Origin: Watersipora subatra
Lineage: Eukaryota > Bryozoa > Gymnolaemata > Cheilostomatida > Watersiporidae
Length of the DNA stretch: 64,000 bases
Direction: 5' to 3'
Assembly: GCF_963576615.1 (NCBI RefSeq)
Contig: NC_088717.1
Location: forward strand, 29,615,213-29,679,212
The stretch's first letter is position 1; each line of letters begins with the position of its first letter. Shown here piece by piece: positions 20,001-29,000 of the stretch. Below the pieces are notes generated by a model, which saw nothing but the letters and a program-made list of their open reading frames with translations, ran no database searches and was not told the DNA's origin. The position numbers were made by a program, and so were the translations under genes.

Positions 20001-22577
20001 TTTCTTGTCAGTCACGTGACTATATCTTGGAAGTGAGCAATCATTCTTAATCTTCCTTATAAAGGCGTCCGTTTGACCTCATACCGTAATAAAAAGCTAC
20101 GAAAACGTGAAATAAAAACATAATTCCATTTATTTATCACCTCACTCAGACATAGAAATTTGAAATTCATTGCAATTTTTACAAGTAAGTGTATACATAA
20201 TAAACTGACAAATGTTTATTTTCAAAAGCCGTTGAATTCTTCTTCATCAGATGAATCTTCAAGGAGTTTCTTGGCTTGTTCCTCGGTGAGTATATCGTCA
20301 TAGATTTCATTTTCGTCATCAGTGTCTTCATTGGTGTCGTTCACTTGATCAGTCCAGAGGATGTCGTCTTCTGTTCCGTCGAGGTTGTTACTGATAGAAC
20401 ATTTCTTGAAGGATTTTTCGATCATCGGCGCTTTTCGCTCATCGGCGCATCATCTTACGTTTGTTGACTGAAGACATTTTTGCGAGCAATAAGTGGAGTT
20501 AAAAACAGTTAAAATCCCCGCGATTGTCTTCCGTCTACCGAGTGTCCATTCCCCTCTCGTATACGTGGTATACGGTATAGCAGTGGCCTGATAATCGGTG
20601 CTGCTTCATAGAAACACATGGCCTCTCGTGGTATGTTGCGATTATAAGACGCAGGTGAAATGTAGGCCGATTTTCAGGTCAAAAAAGTGCGTCTTATAAT
20701 TGAGTATATATGGTACATTTATATTACATTACTAATGGTTACATTATAATTGAGTATATATGGTACATATATATTATATTACTAATGGTTACATTTGGTG
20801 GACAATTTGAAACCAACAACAAACATAAATAGGCAAGCACAGCGGTTTTTCCTATAATTTTCCTGTTTCTAAATATTTGCAGTTTTTAAAGAAGTACAAT
20901 ATAGACATTCCACCTGAATATACAGATGGTACAATGCATTGTAAAGAAGGGGCTGCCCAGCTGTTAGTGGAGAGAATGTATGAGATCCTAACAAACAGAC
21001 AGTAAGTATAACATAATAGTACTGAATGATGTTCAGCGAGTATGACACAATCGCACTTACCTACAGATGTTTTAAAACATTGACTTTAGTATTTAATGCA
21101 TTTTAAATATTTCCGCCACTTAGCATTTCAACTATATGACTATTGAGCTAATTACCTGATTCAGGGTGAAGAAGAAAGAAGGGAATGAAATAGACTTCTC
21201 AGATAGGGCATACCAAAACAAACTACCGATGCATGCCAGAACAACAGCCTCCCAAGTGGTGAAAAATAACATAAAGGGCACAGAGCTTGACGCTCAACCC
21301 AGCATACTGCACACGCAGTTCAAGGTGAGGTTAAACAATCAGTAAAGTTCAAAAAAACTGAACTAGTAATATTTCTAGATAAGCTGCTGCCCTTATTAAA
21401 TAAACCTGATCTCAAAACTACGTAAAAAAGGATGTCACTCAAAACCTTTAGTGAGAATAATCGGTGTGTTGCTAAAAGCCCTAGTAACAGAAACAATATC
21501 TTTACCGCTGCAGGCTCACGATGTCATTAGAAATCATGTTGAGCAACGACGAGTTGACAGACTGAGAGACCCACAAAGGTTCGATATAAAGCCTACAATA
21601 GGAGAAAGGGCAGCGAGACGACCACCTCCAATTTCTTGTGCTTACGAGGAATCCCCCGACATGCAGGTAAACAAATGCTGGCTTTCAAGGTGGTATGATT
21701 TAGACGGGTTCTGTTGGTAAGTCATTGAGTAGCCACATTGAGTAATAATAAAACAAATGAAGAGCAACTAGCAACAACGGGAACATAAGCTATATAAACA
21801 GTTCTTGTTTTTATGCATTCATACTAGGGTTACGCGTGATACAGTTAATCCAGTTTGACATTGCCACGGCTCACTAGAATATAATGGCTCTGGAAGACTT
21901 TCATACCACTGGTAGTCCGGCGAGCCGTGAGAGATTGTTATGCGTAATAACTATGTGCACAACTATTCTATGTTACAGCCAAGTGATTGACTGCGCAGTT
22001 GGTAACACGCTTGGCTGTAAATTTAAATATCCGGGTTTGATTCTAGTGCGGTGCAATATTTTTCTCTAACGCTCTTAGCGTGGCTTCAGACAGACCAATA
22101 GAGTGAAACCTCTAGTAGTATAGTAAATATTACTACTTTATACAGATTATAATTACTGGCCTTGTAATGAAATGGCAAAAAATTAGCAAAATGAAACGGT
22201 GTGTTGCAAAAGTTTTCATCGAGAACATTTAAATGCCTTGAACCTGGCTATGGGAAGGTGGCGCCTATCACTGTTGTATACCTTGGTATAAATATGGGAA
22301 GGTGGTGGTTATCAGTGTTGTATCCCTTGGTACAAATATGGTAAGGTGGTGGCTATCACTGCACTATACCTTTGTGTGATACTAAACCCTTGTCCTTTAG
22401 GTGTCGAGTAATGCAAGAGCTTCTCTCATCACTAGTGTTCCAGGAACAGGTAAAATAAGAAAGTCTGCATTGAAGTCTAAACAATCAACGAGAGAAGCAT
22501 CTCCGAAAGAGCAGACAATTCCTGAAGTGACAATAAAGCAACTTAATGCATCTAGTGTTCCACAGATATCAGCGTGA
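7955..22577 (+). CDS. SPATA4: SPATA4 (spermatogenesis-associated protein 4), six coding exons, 272 aa
   Basis: Coding exons are 7955-8031, 14962-15094, 20883-21001, 21165-21324, 21514-21666 and 22401-22577. All have AG acceptors and GT donors (gtgagt, gtaagt, gtaagt, gtgagg, gtaaac) and the frame is kept across every junction. The product carries the SPATA4 landmarks in order: REVIRWLQSLDL, DLTNGYIVAEIFSWYYP, NGTSLKSKQLNW, GTMHCKEGAAQLLVERMYE, and RFDIKPTIGE. From family knowledge, the N-terminal half is a calponin-homology-like (CLAMP/SPEF1-type) fold, and the protein is expressed in testis and ciliated cells and linked to microtubules. The length is close to vertebrate SPATA4 (about 305 aa); the C-terminal tail is short and basic. 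Introns 1 (6.9 kb) and 2 (5.8 kb) are packed with minisatellites and TEs, while introns 3 and 4 are under 200 bp. Confidence 0.93.
8038..9900. other. SPATA4 intron 1, left part
   Basis: No gene is supported. Around 8240-8320 there is a short segment that recurs near 14450-14530 (aaattaaagcac block), so it is a dispersed repeat. The purine-rich stretch at 9000-9200 leaves long open frames on both strands, but they look like composition effects and match nothing I recognise. Confidence 0.4.
10150..11106 (-). pseudogene. LINE reverse transcriptase relic in SPATA4 intron 1
   Basis: On the minus strand, 11106-10921 encodes INILPADFNCRVSLYADATI, a form of the RT palm block in which YADD has become YADA. 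Farther along, 10460-10150 encodes NTKYIGVILQQDLNYDRYI and then, in another frame, KNSIEGMQRRAVRFVSSLKS, matching the post-palm region of CR1/Jockey-type elements. The order is right for one element, with scattered stops and frameshifts and extra sequence between the blocks. It is a dead antisense insertion. Confidence 0.7.
11476..12958 (+). repeat. 38-bp minisatellite, about 39 copies
   Basis: The unit contains ctaatacatgtatcagcgaa and a gagtagttttgtg spacer; the period is exactly 38 bp (for example atacatgtat at 11521 and 11559). Units vary mainly at the base before agtc (t, g or a) and at acatgt/acttgt. The array fills 1.48 kb of SPATA4 intron 1. Confidence 0.97.
12987..13016. repeat. Perfect 14-bp-arm hairpin
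   Basis: agaaaaagcttgtc and its exact reverse complement are separated by aa. It lies 29 bp beyond the end of the 38-bp minisatellite and may be part of the sequence from which that array was bounded or seeded. Confidence 0.6.
13017..13535. other. SPATA4 intron 1, spacer
   Basis: Nothing recognisable was seen between the two 38-bp arrays. Confidence 0.4.
13543..13975 (+). repeat. Second 38-bp minisatellite, about 11 copies
   Basis: The unit has atggccagtgtaagacaact followed by cttctagtaaaacttta-type spacing. The period is 38 bp (atggccagtg at 13823 and 13861). Left copies are more divergent than the four right-hand copies. The unit is unrelated in sequence to the array at 11476 but has the same length. 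Confidence 0.93.
14812..14950 (+). repeat. 17-bp minisatellite abutting the SPATA4 exon 2 acceptor
   Basis: About 8 copies of tgtctatctgtatcata. The last copy ends about 11 bp before the splice acceptor at 14961, so the branch point and pyrimidine tract of exon 2 are likely made of repeat units. Confidence 0.93.
14962..15094 (+). CDS. SPATA4: SPATA4 coding exon 2
   Basis: Encodes DLTNGYIVAEIFSWYYPQAI and the following NGTSLKSKQLNWDLLNN, the most conserved part of the SPATA4 calponin-homology-like domain. Acceptor ttacag, donor gtaagt, phase 0 at the end. Confidence 0.93.
15110..15960. other. SPATA4 intron 2, left part
   Basis: No gene is supported. The sequence leading into 16009 may be the body of a non-autonomous Helitron whose 3' end is described separately. 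Confidence 0.35.
15983..16010 (+). mobile_element. Helitron-type 3' terminus
   Basis: A short GC-rich hairpin (cac.ggc aac gcc..gtg) is followed at 8-9 bp by CTAG and then T. From family knowledge, this CTRR end with an upstream hairpin and a T insertion site marks Helitron 3' ends. The 5' TC end was not located. Confidence 0.45.
16011..16137 (+). repeat. Degenerate repeat of the aatggttgcctataaagtaac family
   Basis: Three divergent units with the core aatggttg..tataaagtaa and at-rich spacers. The same unit forms the array at 19470-19664 and flanks the pogo element there. Confidence 0.7.
16138..17450 (-). pseudogene. Helitron relic (N-terminal region of Rep/helicase protein)
   Basis: Minus-strand frames from 17450 to 16767 encode repeated RRAETAEQTQ-type units, then RRQEHDALATTAARRAEF, ENFALDYTPATQYRAEFF and, in a shifted frame, KCSRCNALH. 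This order (repeated R/E/Q-rich units, an FxYxP segment, then a Cys pair with NALHF) is characteristic of the region entering the Helitron_like_N domain. Stops and frameshifts are frequent, and the Rep and helicase domains are absent. The left edge at 16138 begins actagctgcatta, compatible with a minus-oriented CTAG end. It lies antisense in SPATA4 intron 2. Confidence 0.5.
17480..18180. other. SPATA4 intron 2, AT-rich spacer
   Basis: No gene or terminal repeat was identified. Confidence 0.4.
18200..18425 (+). repeat. Dispersed repeat R2, copy 1
   Basis: About 200 bp (atttagtaggtgagaac to actcaggacggtgcttttta) recur in direct orientation at 19030-19225. The block includes an internal inverted repeat (tactactcatt / aatgagtagta). 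The pair brackets a different repeat at 18560-18975. Confidence 0.8.
18560..18975 (+). mobile_element. MITE-like repeat R3, copy 1
   Basis: Shares the blocks aacggcgatcaagttttgcc and cagtgctctgataacttgaa with a fuller copy at 42510-43010. The right end (gagttatccatgtttgactgta) resembles pogo-type terminal repeats. A third, much more degraded relative is visible around 3285-3440. No coding sequence. Confidence 0.6.
19030..19225 (+). repeat. Dispersed repeat R2, copy 2
   Basis: Direct-orientation partner of 18200-18425, with scattered substitutions. Confidence 0.8.
19470..19664 (+). repeat. Tandem array of about 45-bp units, interrupted by a pogo element
   Basis: Five units with the core tactaatggttgcctataaa and tatata spacers. 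The array resumes after the pogo insertion (20716-20790), so the transposon landed inside it. Confidence 0.8.
19665..20713 (-). mobile_element. Complete pogo-superfamily element, internally deleted
   Basis: The left end CCGTATATACTCAATTATA and the reverse complement of the right end, CCATATATACTCAATTATA, form terminal inverted repeats that continue into gacgcac. TA dinucleotides sit immediately outside both ends (19663-19664 and 20714-20715), the expected pogo/Tc1-mariner target duplication. At 1,049 bp the element retains a transposase C-terminus on the minus strand but no DDE core, so it is non-autonomous. It lies in SPATA4 intron 2 on the opposite strand. Confidence 0.85.
20222..20425 (-). 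pseudogene. pogo/JRK-type transposase C-terminal remnant
   Basis: The frame reads MIEKSFKKCSISNNLDGTED and ends in an acidic tail with TEEQAKKLLEDSSDEEEF. The SFKKC.I.N.LDG.ED motif is the conserved end of animal pogo-type transposases, just after the DDE domain. It is the surviving exon of the internally deleted element 19665-20713. Confidence 0.75.
20883..21001 (+). CDS. SPATA4: SPATA4 coding exon 3
   Basis: Encodes FLKKYNIDIPPEYTDGTMHC and KEGAAQLLVERMYEILTNR. This matches the conserved FL.K....P.E...GT.HCK.G....L.E..Y..LT.R stretch of SPATA4. Acceptor ttgcag, donor gtaagt. Confidence 0.94.
21165..21324 (+). CDS. SPATA4: SPATA4 coding exon 4
   Basis: Encodes NEIDFSDRAYQNKLPMHART and ASQVVKNNIKGTELDAQPS, collinear with the F.D..YQ..LP...R.T.S...K.NI segment of the family. 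Acceptor attcag, donor gtgagg. Confidence 0.93.
21514..21666 (+). CDS. SPATA4: SPATA4 coding exon 5
   Basis: Encodes AHDVIRNHVEQRRVDRLRDP and QRFDIKPTIGERAARRPPP. The FD.KPT.GE motif is characteristic of SPATA4. Acceptor ctgcag, donor gtaaac, phase 0 on both sides. Confidence 0.93.
21960..22085 (+). repeat. tRNA-derived SINE in SPATA4 intron 5
   Basis: An A-box-like tgcgcagttgg is followed about 40 bp later by a B-box-like gggtttgattc, the RNA polymerase III promoter arrangement of tRNA-derived SINEs. After the head come gctcttagcgtggcttcaga and a decayed tail. Confidence 0.55.
22249..22375 (+). repeat. 44-bp tandem repeat, about 2.9 copies
   Basis: Units share tatgggaaggtggtgg and cttggtataaa. 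The array ends about 25 bp before the acceptor of SPATA4 exon 6. Confidence 0.8.
22401..22577 (+). CDS. SPATA4: SPATA4 coding exon 6 (terminal)
   Basis: Continues in frame from exon 5 after cctttag and encodes a 58-residue tail beginning VSSNARASLITSVPGTGKIR, ending at TGA 22575-22577. The tail is basic and serine-rich, as in other SPATA4 proteins, but little conserved. Assignment rests on the splice site, frame and position. Confidence 0.8.
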   Translation: MSSNARASLITSVPGTGKIRKSALKSKQSTREASPKEQTIPEVTIKQLNASSVPQISA

Positions 22578-22744
22578 TTGATGTGATAAACATTATCGAC
22601 ATACGCTATTCGACTTCTCATCATCAAGGCAGTGATACAAAGCTCCTGCTAAATTACATAATATCTACCAAACTAGTATTGTATTAAATCCACTTTTGAG
22701 AAACAATTCTGTATAACAATTACACTTCTTACATGTTCTTTATA

Positions 22745-22750
22745 AATAAA
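22745..22750 (+). terminator. SPATA4 poly(A) signal AATAAA
   Basis: First canonical hexamer after the SPATA4 stop (168 bp downstream). It lies only 22 bp from the oppositely oriented TRAPPC2 signal. Confidence 0.6.
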
Positions 22751-22772
22751 ACACTCTAGATAGAAAGTAGGC

Positions 22773-22778
22773 TTTATT
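22773..22778 (-). terminator. TRAPPC2 poly(A) signal AATAAA (minus strand)
   Basis: tttatt on the + strand reads AATAAA on the minus strand, about 187 bp past the TRAPPC2 stop codon. Confidence 0.6.
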
Positions 22779-22964
22779 TATTGCAAATGTATTCCAATGT
22801 TTGTCCAAGAAAAAAAACTGCTGGTACCCCATCGCACAGGAAAAATAAGAATAGAAAGTCAACTTTAATAAAAATATATGCAGTAGGTGAAACTAACAAA
22901 TAATTGCTCCCTAAACCCGCCAAGTAAGTCCTAAGAGCCTCTAAAATACCCGATGGTGACAATT

Positions 22965-23072
22965 TCAGAGTCTAGAACTGCCGAGGTGTTTCTTAGCGAG
23001 GGATTGACATCTTTTATCAAAAGCAGCAGATGTTATGACGGTATTCTGTTTGTAGAATGGGTTCATAGATTG
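22965..23072 (-). CDS. TRAPPC2: TRAPPC2 coding exon 4 (terminal)
   Basis: Encodes [20 protein letters not shown] then [15 protein letters not shown] and TGA. The NPFY and S.AFD..C/V..L.KK.L motifs are diagnostic of the sedlin C-terminus. Acceptor cttttcag. Confidence 0.95.
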   Translation of the reverse strand, partial: QSMNPFYKQNTVITSAAFDKRCQSLAKKHLGSSRL

Positions 23073-26000
23073 CTGAAAAGAATGCATATGCCAAAATGTT
23101 ACATCAACTAAATAATAGATTATATTAATTATATTAATAACTATTAATAACTAATAATTAGACTTGCTTTGTTAAACACTAGAAGTAGCTGATATTGTGT
23201 TATAAGCTTGAGTATTCGATTTTGGATGTGAAATTTGATAGCATCACACTACCATGTTTTTACCATGGCCAGCTAATTCTAGATTTTGATTTCCTGGCCT
23301 GGTTATGGCGGCAAAAATTAAAAAACTTGCTGTAAGTATTTGAACAGGAATGAATAACTCAACCAAAAAGGAAGTCAATCTCAATGAAACAACAAAAATG
23401 TCTAATGATACAATAAGGCAGAAGACTTGACGCCCTCAAAAATTGTTTTTACATGTAAAATTTAACAAAAGATGAAAAGGAAGTGGCAACTATGTCAATA
23501 AATCAAAATTTAGGAATTACAATTTGACTGCATTAAACACAAGCACTTGTATAATACTATTACTAACTATCGACTGGCTATCAACTGACTATCGACTAAC
23601 TATCGACTGGCTATCAACTGACTATCGACTGGCTATCAACTGACTATCGACTAACTATCGACTGGCTATCAACTGACTATCGACTAACTATCGACTGGCT
23701 ATCAACTGACTATCGACTAACTATCGATTGAACATTCACTATCTGTGGAGAAGAGTAACCGCTTGCTATTTGAACGTTAGAATTGGGAGGCTAGCATCTA
23801 TCTGATGGACATGACTGGCTCATACAAGTGTTCCATGGTTGGGCACTGGTCTTACATGCGTATTTGAAGGCTGAACATTGAAACTTGATGGCTATTTAGA
23901 AGTTGGAAACTAGCAGTTGCAGCAACTTAAAATGTTTGATATTGGCAGTTGGCATGTATTAGAGTCTTATGATATCATGTTAATAGCATGTTAATAGCAT
24001 GTTATGCTGCGGTCTATTACATCTCATCACCAAATATTAAGCTACTTGAGGTATTAGTTTTCTAGCATGAAATATACATGATGTTTGACCACAGCTTGAA
24101 ACCATCAACTAAAACCAACCTAAATTAGTACTTATAATTTCAACTCTACCTAACATACAATACCTTTACATACAATACCTTTACATACAATACCTCTACA
24201 TACAATACCTCTACATACAATACCTCTACATACAATACCTCTACATACAATATCTTTACATATAATAGCTGCGTAAGGGAAGCGATTTGCGCACCACAAT
24301 ATCTATAGAGCACATGCCAGGCTTTGAGTTGTTCTATGCACAAAAATAAGCCACTTATGTATAGGCTTGAGCGGAAAAAAGGGAAAAGTGGGATAGTGAT
24401 ATGCTGTAACATAACAGCGTTGCACTATGAATCCGTTAACTATGCCGTTAATAGCAAGCTTTCAAATTTGCAGTACATATACATGTATTTAAAATAGCTC
24501 CTCTTCATTTTTTACAGGAAACGCATTTGGGCTGACTTTGGGTTGAACGGTGTAGTAAAGTAATGGCATGCTTCTGTCATGTGGTGACAATGCTCTGTAG
24601 TGTTCTCATAGGTGGCCTAGTGGGTACCGGTAATAAATACCATATCACCATCAGAGTGATATGGTATTTAAAACTATGGTATTCAATACCATGGTATATA
24701 TGGTATTTAAATGCAATGGTATATGTATTTAAATACATATACATTACAAACTTATAAAATACATATATTTTATACGCTTAAAAATGCAAACTAGAACTTA
24801 ATTTTCATTTAGACATTTGATATTGGTCTTGTTTCTCAGGCTATCTACATGTAAACTACATTCCAGGATCTTCCCCAACCCAAACTCACCCCTTTTGCCC
24901 TTCAAAGGGGGAACAAACTAAGCTCAACTTTTTAATTTAATCGATGTACAATAAATGTGATACTGGTTTTTATCGACAATCTATCCATTTTTTTATCACT
25001 TTCACTTAGGGTCCATGATTACAATAACTTTACCTAAGTTAAAGGAAAGGTGCACACCTTCAATATCAATTTAAATCGACTTTTCATAAATACTTAAATA
25101 GACTGACACCAACCTTAATAAAAAGTTCATAGACTTCCTGGAAAAAACTTTTAATTAACTCTTCATTCTTTACATCATGCACCATGATAAACTTGGTTCC
25201 TGTATGCTATGGTTAAGGAAACAAGGTGAAGTTTCAATTAAATCATATAGCAAAACCACCACATACAAACTTGATTCATTTTGAGATGTTTGGCACACAG
25301 AGCCATCAGTCTTGAACCCAATACTGTCAAACACCTACTTATCATCTCGACATTCAAATTTTCCAACGAATGATGCAAAATATGAGCTGACACCTGAGTC
25401 TACATCAAAAATACATGAAATACTTACCAGTCAGTGTAAGTAAACTAAGTCAGTGTGAGTAGTCAGTGTAAGTAAACTAAGTCAGTGTGAGTAGTCAGTG
25501 TAAGTAAACTAAGTCAGTGTAAGTAGTCAGTGTAAGTAAACTAAGTCAGTGTAAGTAGTCAGTATAAGTAAACTAAGTCAGTGTAAGTAGTCAGTATAAG
25601 TAAACTAAGTCAGTGTAAGTAGTCAGTATAAGTAAACTAAGTCAGTGTAAGTAGTCAGTATAAGTAAACTAAGTCAGTGTAAGTAGTCAGTGTAAGTAAA
25701 CTAAGTCAGTGTAAGTAGTCAGTATAAGTAAACTAAGTCAGTGTAAGTAGTCAGTATAAGTAAACTAAGTCAGTGTAAGTAGTCAGTGTAAGTAAACTAA
25801 GTCAGTGTAAGTAGTCAGTATAAGTAAACTAAGTCAGTGTAAATAGTCAGTGTAAGTAAACTAAGTTGTGTACTATTTAAAATCTTATGCATCACCAATC
25901 CTACACTTATGTTTGAATGTCTTCAATAATATACGTATAATATAATATGTATATTATGTATGTATTATTATATATGTATATTATATATATAATATACATA

Positions 26001-29000
26001 TATACAATAAGAGACATTCGAACATAAGTGCAAGATTGGCGATGCATAGGATCTTACATACGTACATACGTACATACAATAAACTTTATTCTTCTATGTA
26101 TAACTTTGTATTGGTCATCATCAAAATGATGATTTTTATCACATGCCAAATATTTCTGCCAAATAAAAGACCATATTATTAATGTTATTAATTGATTATC
26201 AATATGTTTGATTTGTTTACAAACACTATGATTTTTTTACATATGTTTTAACCTTTTTACATAATTTTATTAATGCTTTTATTATGCTTAATAAGTTTGA
26301 TAATATAATATACTCTTAATACTAAGTATTATTATTCAATTAATGCTGTTTATTATGCTTAATAAGTTTGATAATATAATATACTCTTAATACTAAGTAT
26401 TATTATTCAATTAATGCTGTTTATTTTGTGTATGTAGAGAACTTATTGAAGCGCTAAAATAATAATAATAATAATAGTTTTCTAAAGTTTCTCGGTTCAC
26501 TACAGTGTATTCTCATGAGAATATCTACTCTAACCGATTTTAACATACGAAAAAGGTAGGTTACAAAGTAAAGACTTGGCTGTATTCCTTTACAAATACA
26601 AATACTATGTAATCCAGTTAATTCATTTCACAGCACAACAATTTTCGATAACACTTTCATATATACCGCAGATAATAACGCATATCATTACAACAAATCC
26701 ATTATTGCTAGATGCAAAATGGTTTTTATGGTAATAACAGTTTAGAGAAAGGACTGAAGGGTGAAGGACTGAAGGGTAGACTTGGTGATATAAAGGAAGA
26801 AGTAGTGATAAAGCCAAGCGGTGTAACTTAGGCTAGGACTAGCTAACTAATCTAATTTATTTTCTTATTATTTTATATTTTTATACTTTTAGTAATTATC
26901 CCTTCATCCTCTTTTCTGCCAAAATTTACCTCTTCAGGTGTAGAGCAATATATTTACTCAAATTCTAAATCGTCTGTTAGAAAAAGTATATGCTGAGTAG
27001 TATATAGTAGAAGTTTGACTACGGTAAATTTAAAATCAAAATTTCATTAAATATACGTAATAGTATTGTAGACCTTGATTAAAGAATTATTGCGGGTTGA
27101 CCATGAGAGACAATTGAGAAAAAATTTCATCTCAGCACCATGATCTATCTGGAGACTGAATTTGACTGCTATGATTTGTGAGTAACTCGATGAATTACTG
27201 CATGTACTATGACATAAATGTGTACTCTAGCAATAATTTGGTAGCCGAGATGCTAAGCAAGCCCACATCATATTTATTATACCATTATTGTATTTATTAT
27301 ATTATTATATTTATTATATTATTATATTTATTATATTATTATATTTATTATATTATTATTATTATATTTATTATATTATGCCTGTGACTGTGTTCTCCTC
27401 GCTTAGTTATAAACTCTGCCACATTTGCTTTCTTATAAACTTTTTGCAGGTAAATTCTTTCAAAATGAAACTGAACGATAGACACAACGTGATGAGACAA
27501 CGTGATGAGACAACGTGATGAGACAACGTGATGAGACAACGTGATGAGACAACGTGATGAGACAACGTGATGAGACAACGTGATGAGACAACGTGATGAG
27601 ACAACGTGATGAGACAACGTGATGAGAAAAGCTTTGAGATGGACCGTTTCGGTCGTACAACTTGACATAAAAGGATACGACCAGATGTTACAAAAGCAGA
27701 AACAAAAAGGTCATTGAATTTGTCAACGACCTTGAGGTACATATTGTTAGTTGTCCATATCTTTTCATCAACAAGGTCGAGAGCAGCGTGAGCAATAAAC
27801 TGGTTCAGATGACCGTGATCCTCCTTCTACAGCAAATGAAAAATGACCCTTCAAATTATTGATGATAGTTTATTAATTGTAGATCATAGGTTGTAAATGT
27901 TTAATTAATTATTAATTAGAAAAAAATGTTTTACACCATGTGAAAAACATTTTTTCTTTCAAAATGATTATGGATTGTCCAATAGAAGTATATATGGTTT
28001 ACTAATAAAAGTCTAGTTTACTAATAAACCTCTCCGAATCATGTTGGAACCATCGATCCCTGCCATTTAATCCCTGCAGTTCGACTAACACATAATATGA
28101 GCTATCAACTAGATACCTTTGCCAAAGGTTTTACTAAAATAAGAGTCACTGTCCTTATTTCTACAGAATTTCATAATTTTCCACTTCGTGACTCAAACTG
28201 TTTCGACGTATTTCCAAAGAGAGGAAATTGTTTATTATAGAAAGCTGCGCCTTTGTAATATGTCACATTTTCATTTATTGTAATAGGTAGCTTCTGATTT
28301 ATTATTGCATTTTCCACAATGATAACAAGTATCACTACAATCAAAACTAGAATGACAATAAGCTGCGACTCAAGTCACACACTCAAGTCACACACTCAAG
28401 TCACACACTCAAGTCACACACTCAGTGATTTATAAAGTTTTACAAGCAAAATACAAATGTAAAAACAAACGCTGCAAACAAACGCTGCAAACAAACTTAG
28501 TCACGACAACAGACATTACAATATGTATGCTTCTCCATATAGATTCTCTCATAGGCTTGATTTACAAACTCATTTATTCAATGTTCACAGTTGAACGCAG
28601 GTTCATAACTTTTTATTGGTTATGGGTAATCAACAAAATGCTGCTTTTCATTACGTAGCAAATGACAACAAATAAAAAGACAGAAATCAGGAATTATTGA
28701 ATTGAACAGACGTGCTTTAAAAGTTGCTTATTTATTAGTATTGCGGAAGAGCCGGGATAGCGAACAGAAGGCTGTAGTGACAGAAAGGCCATAAACTGAA
28801 ACATGCCATGATGGATGTGGTATGGATACCATAATGTCTTTTGATTTTTGAACAGCTAAATAGCGACATGATCCAAATGAAGTTCATCAAGCTACATTTG
28901 AAACACAACTAACTGGAGTGCGAGCAGCTCGGACTTGCCTTGGGCTCGTCACTGTCACTAGGAAACGTATTGGGCAACAAGATAAAAAGTCACACACAAT

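Noticed and set aside
21960-22085. Functional tRNA gene
   Set aside because: A- and B-box-like motifs are present, but a paired cloverleaf with anticodon arm could not be drawn; a SINE is the better explanation.
23306-23338. MAAKIKKLA followed by gtaagt, a possible first exon
   Set aside because: Only nine codons, with no partner exon in phase found downstream; it lies inside TRAPPC2 intron 3.
27348-27742. Long minus-strand frames combining TRAPPC2 exon 2 residues with [12 protein letters not shown] repeats
   Set aside because: The frames run from the true exon into the 13-bp intronic array. The exon ends at 27679, where family alignment and a donor agree.
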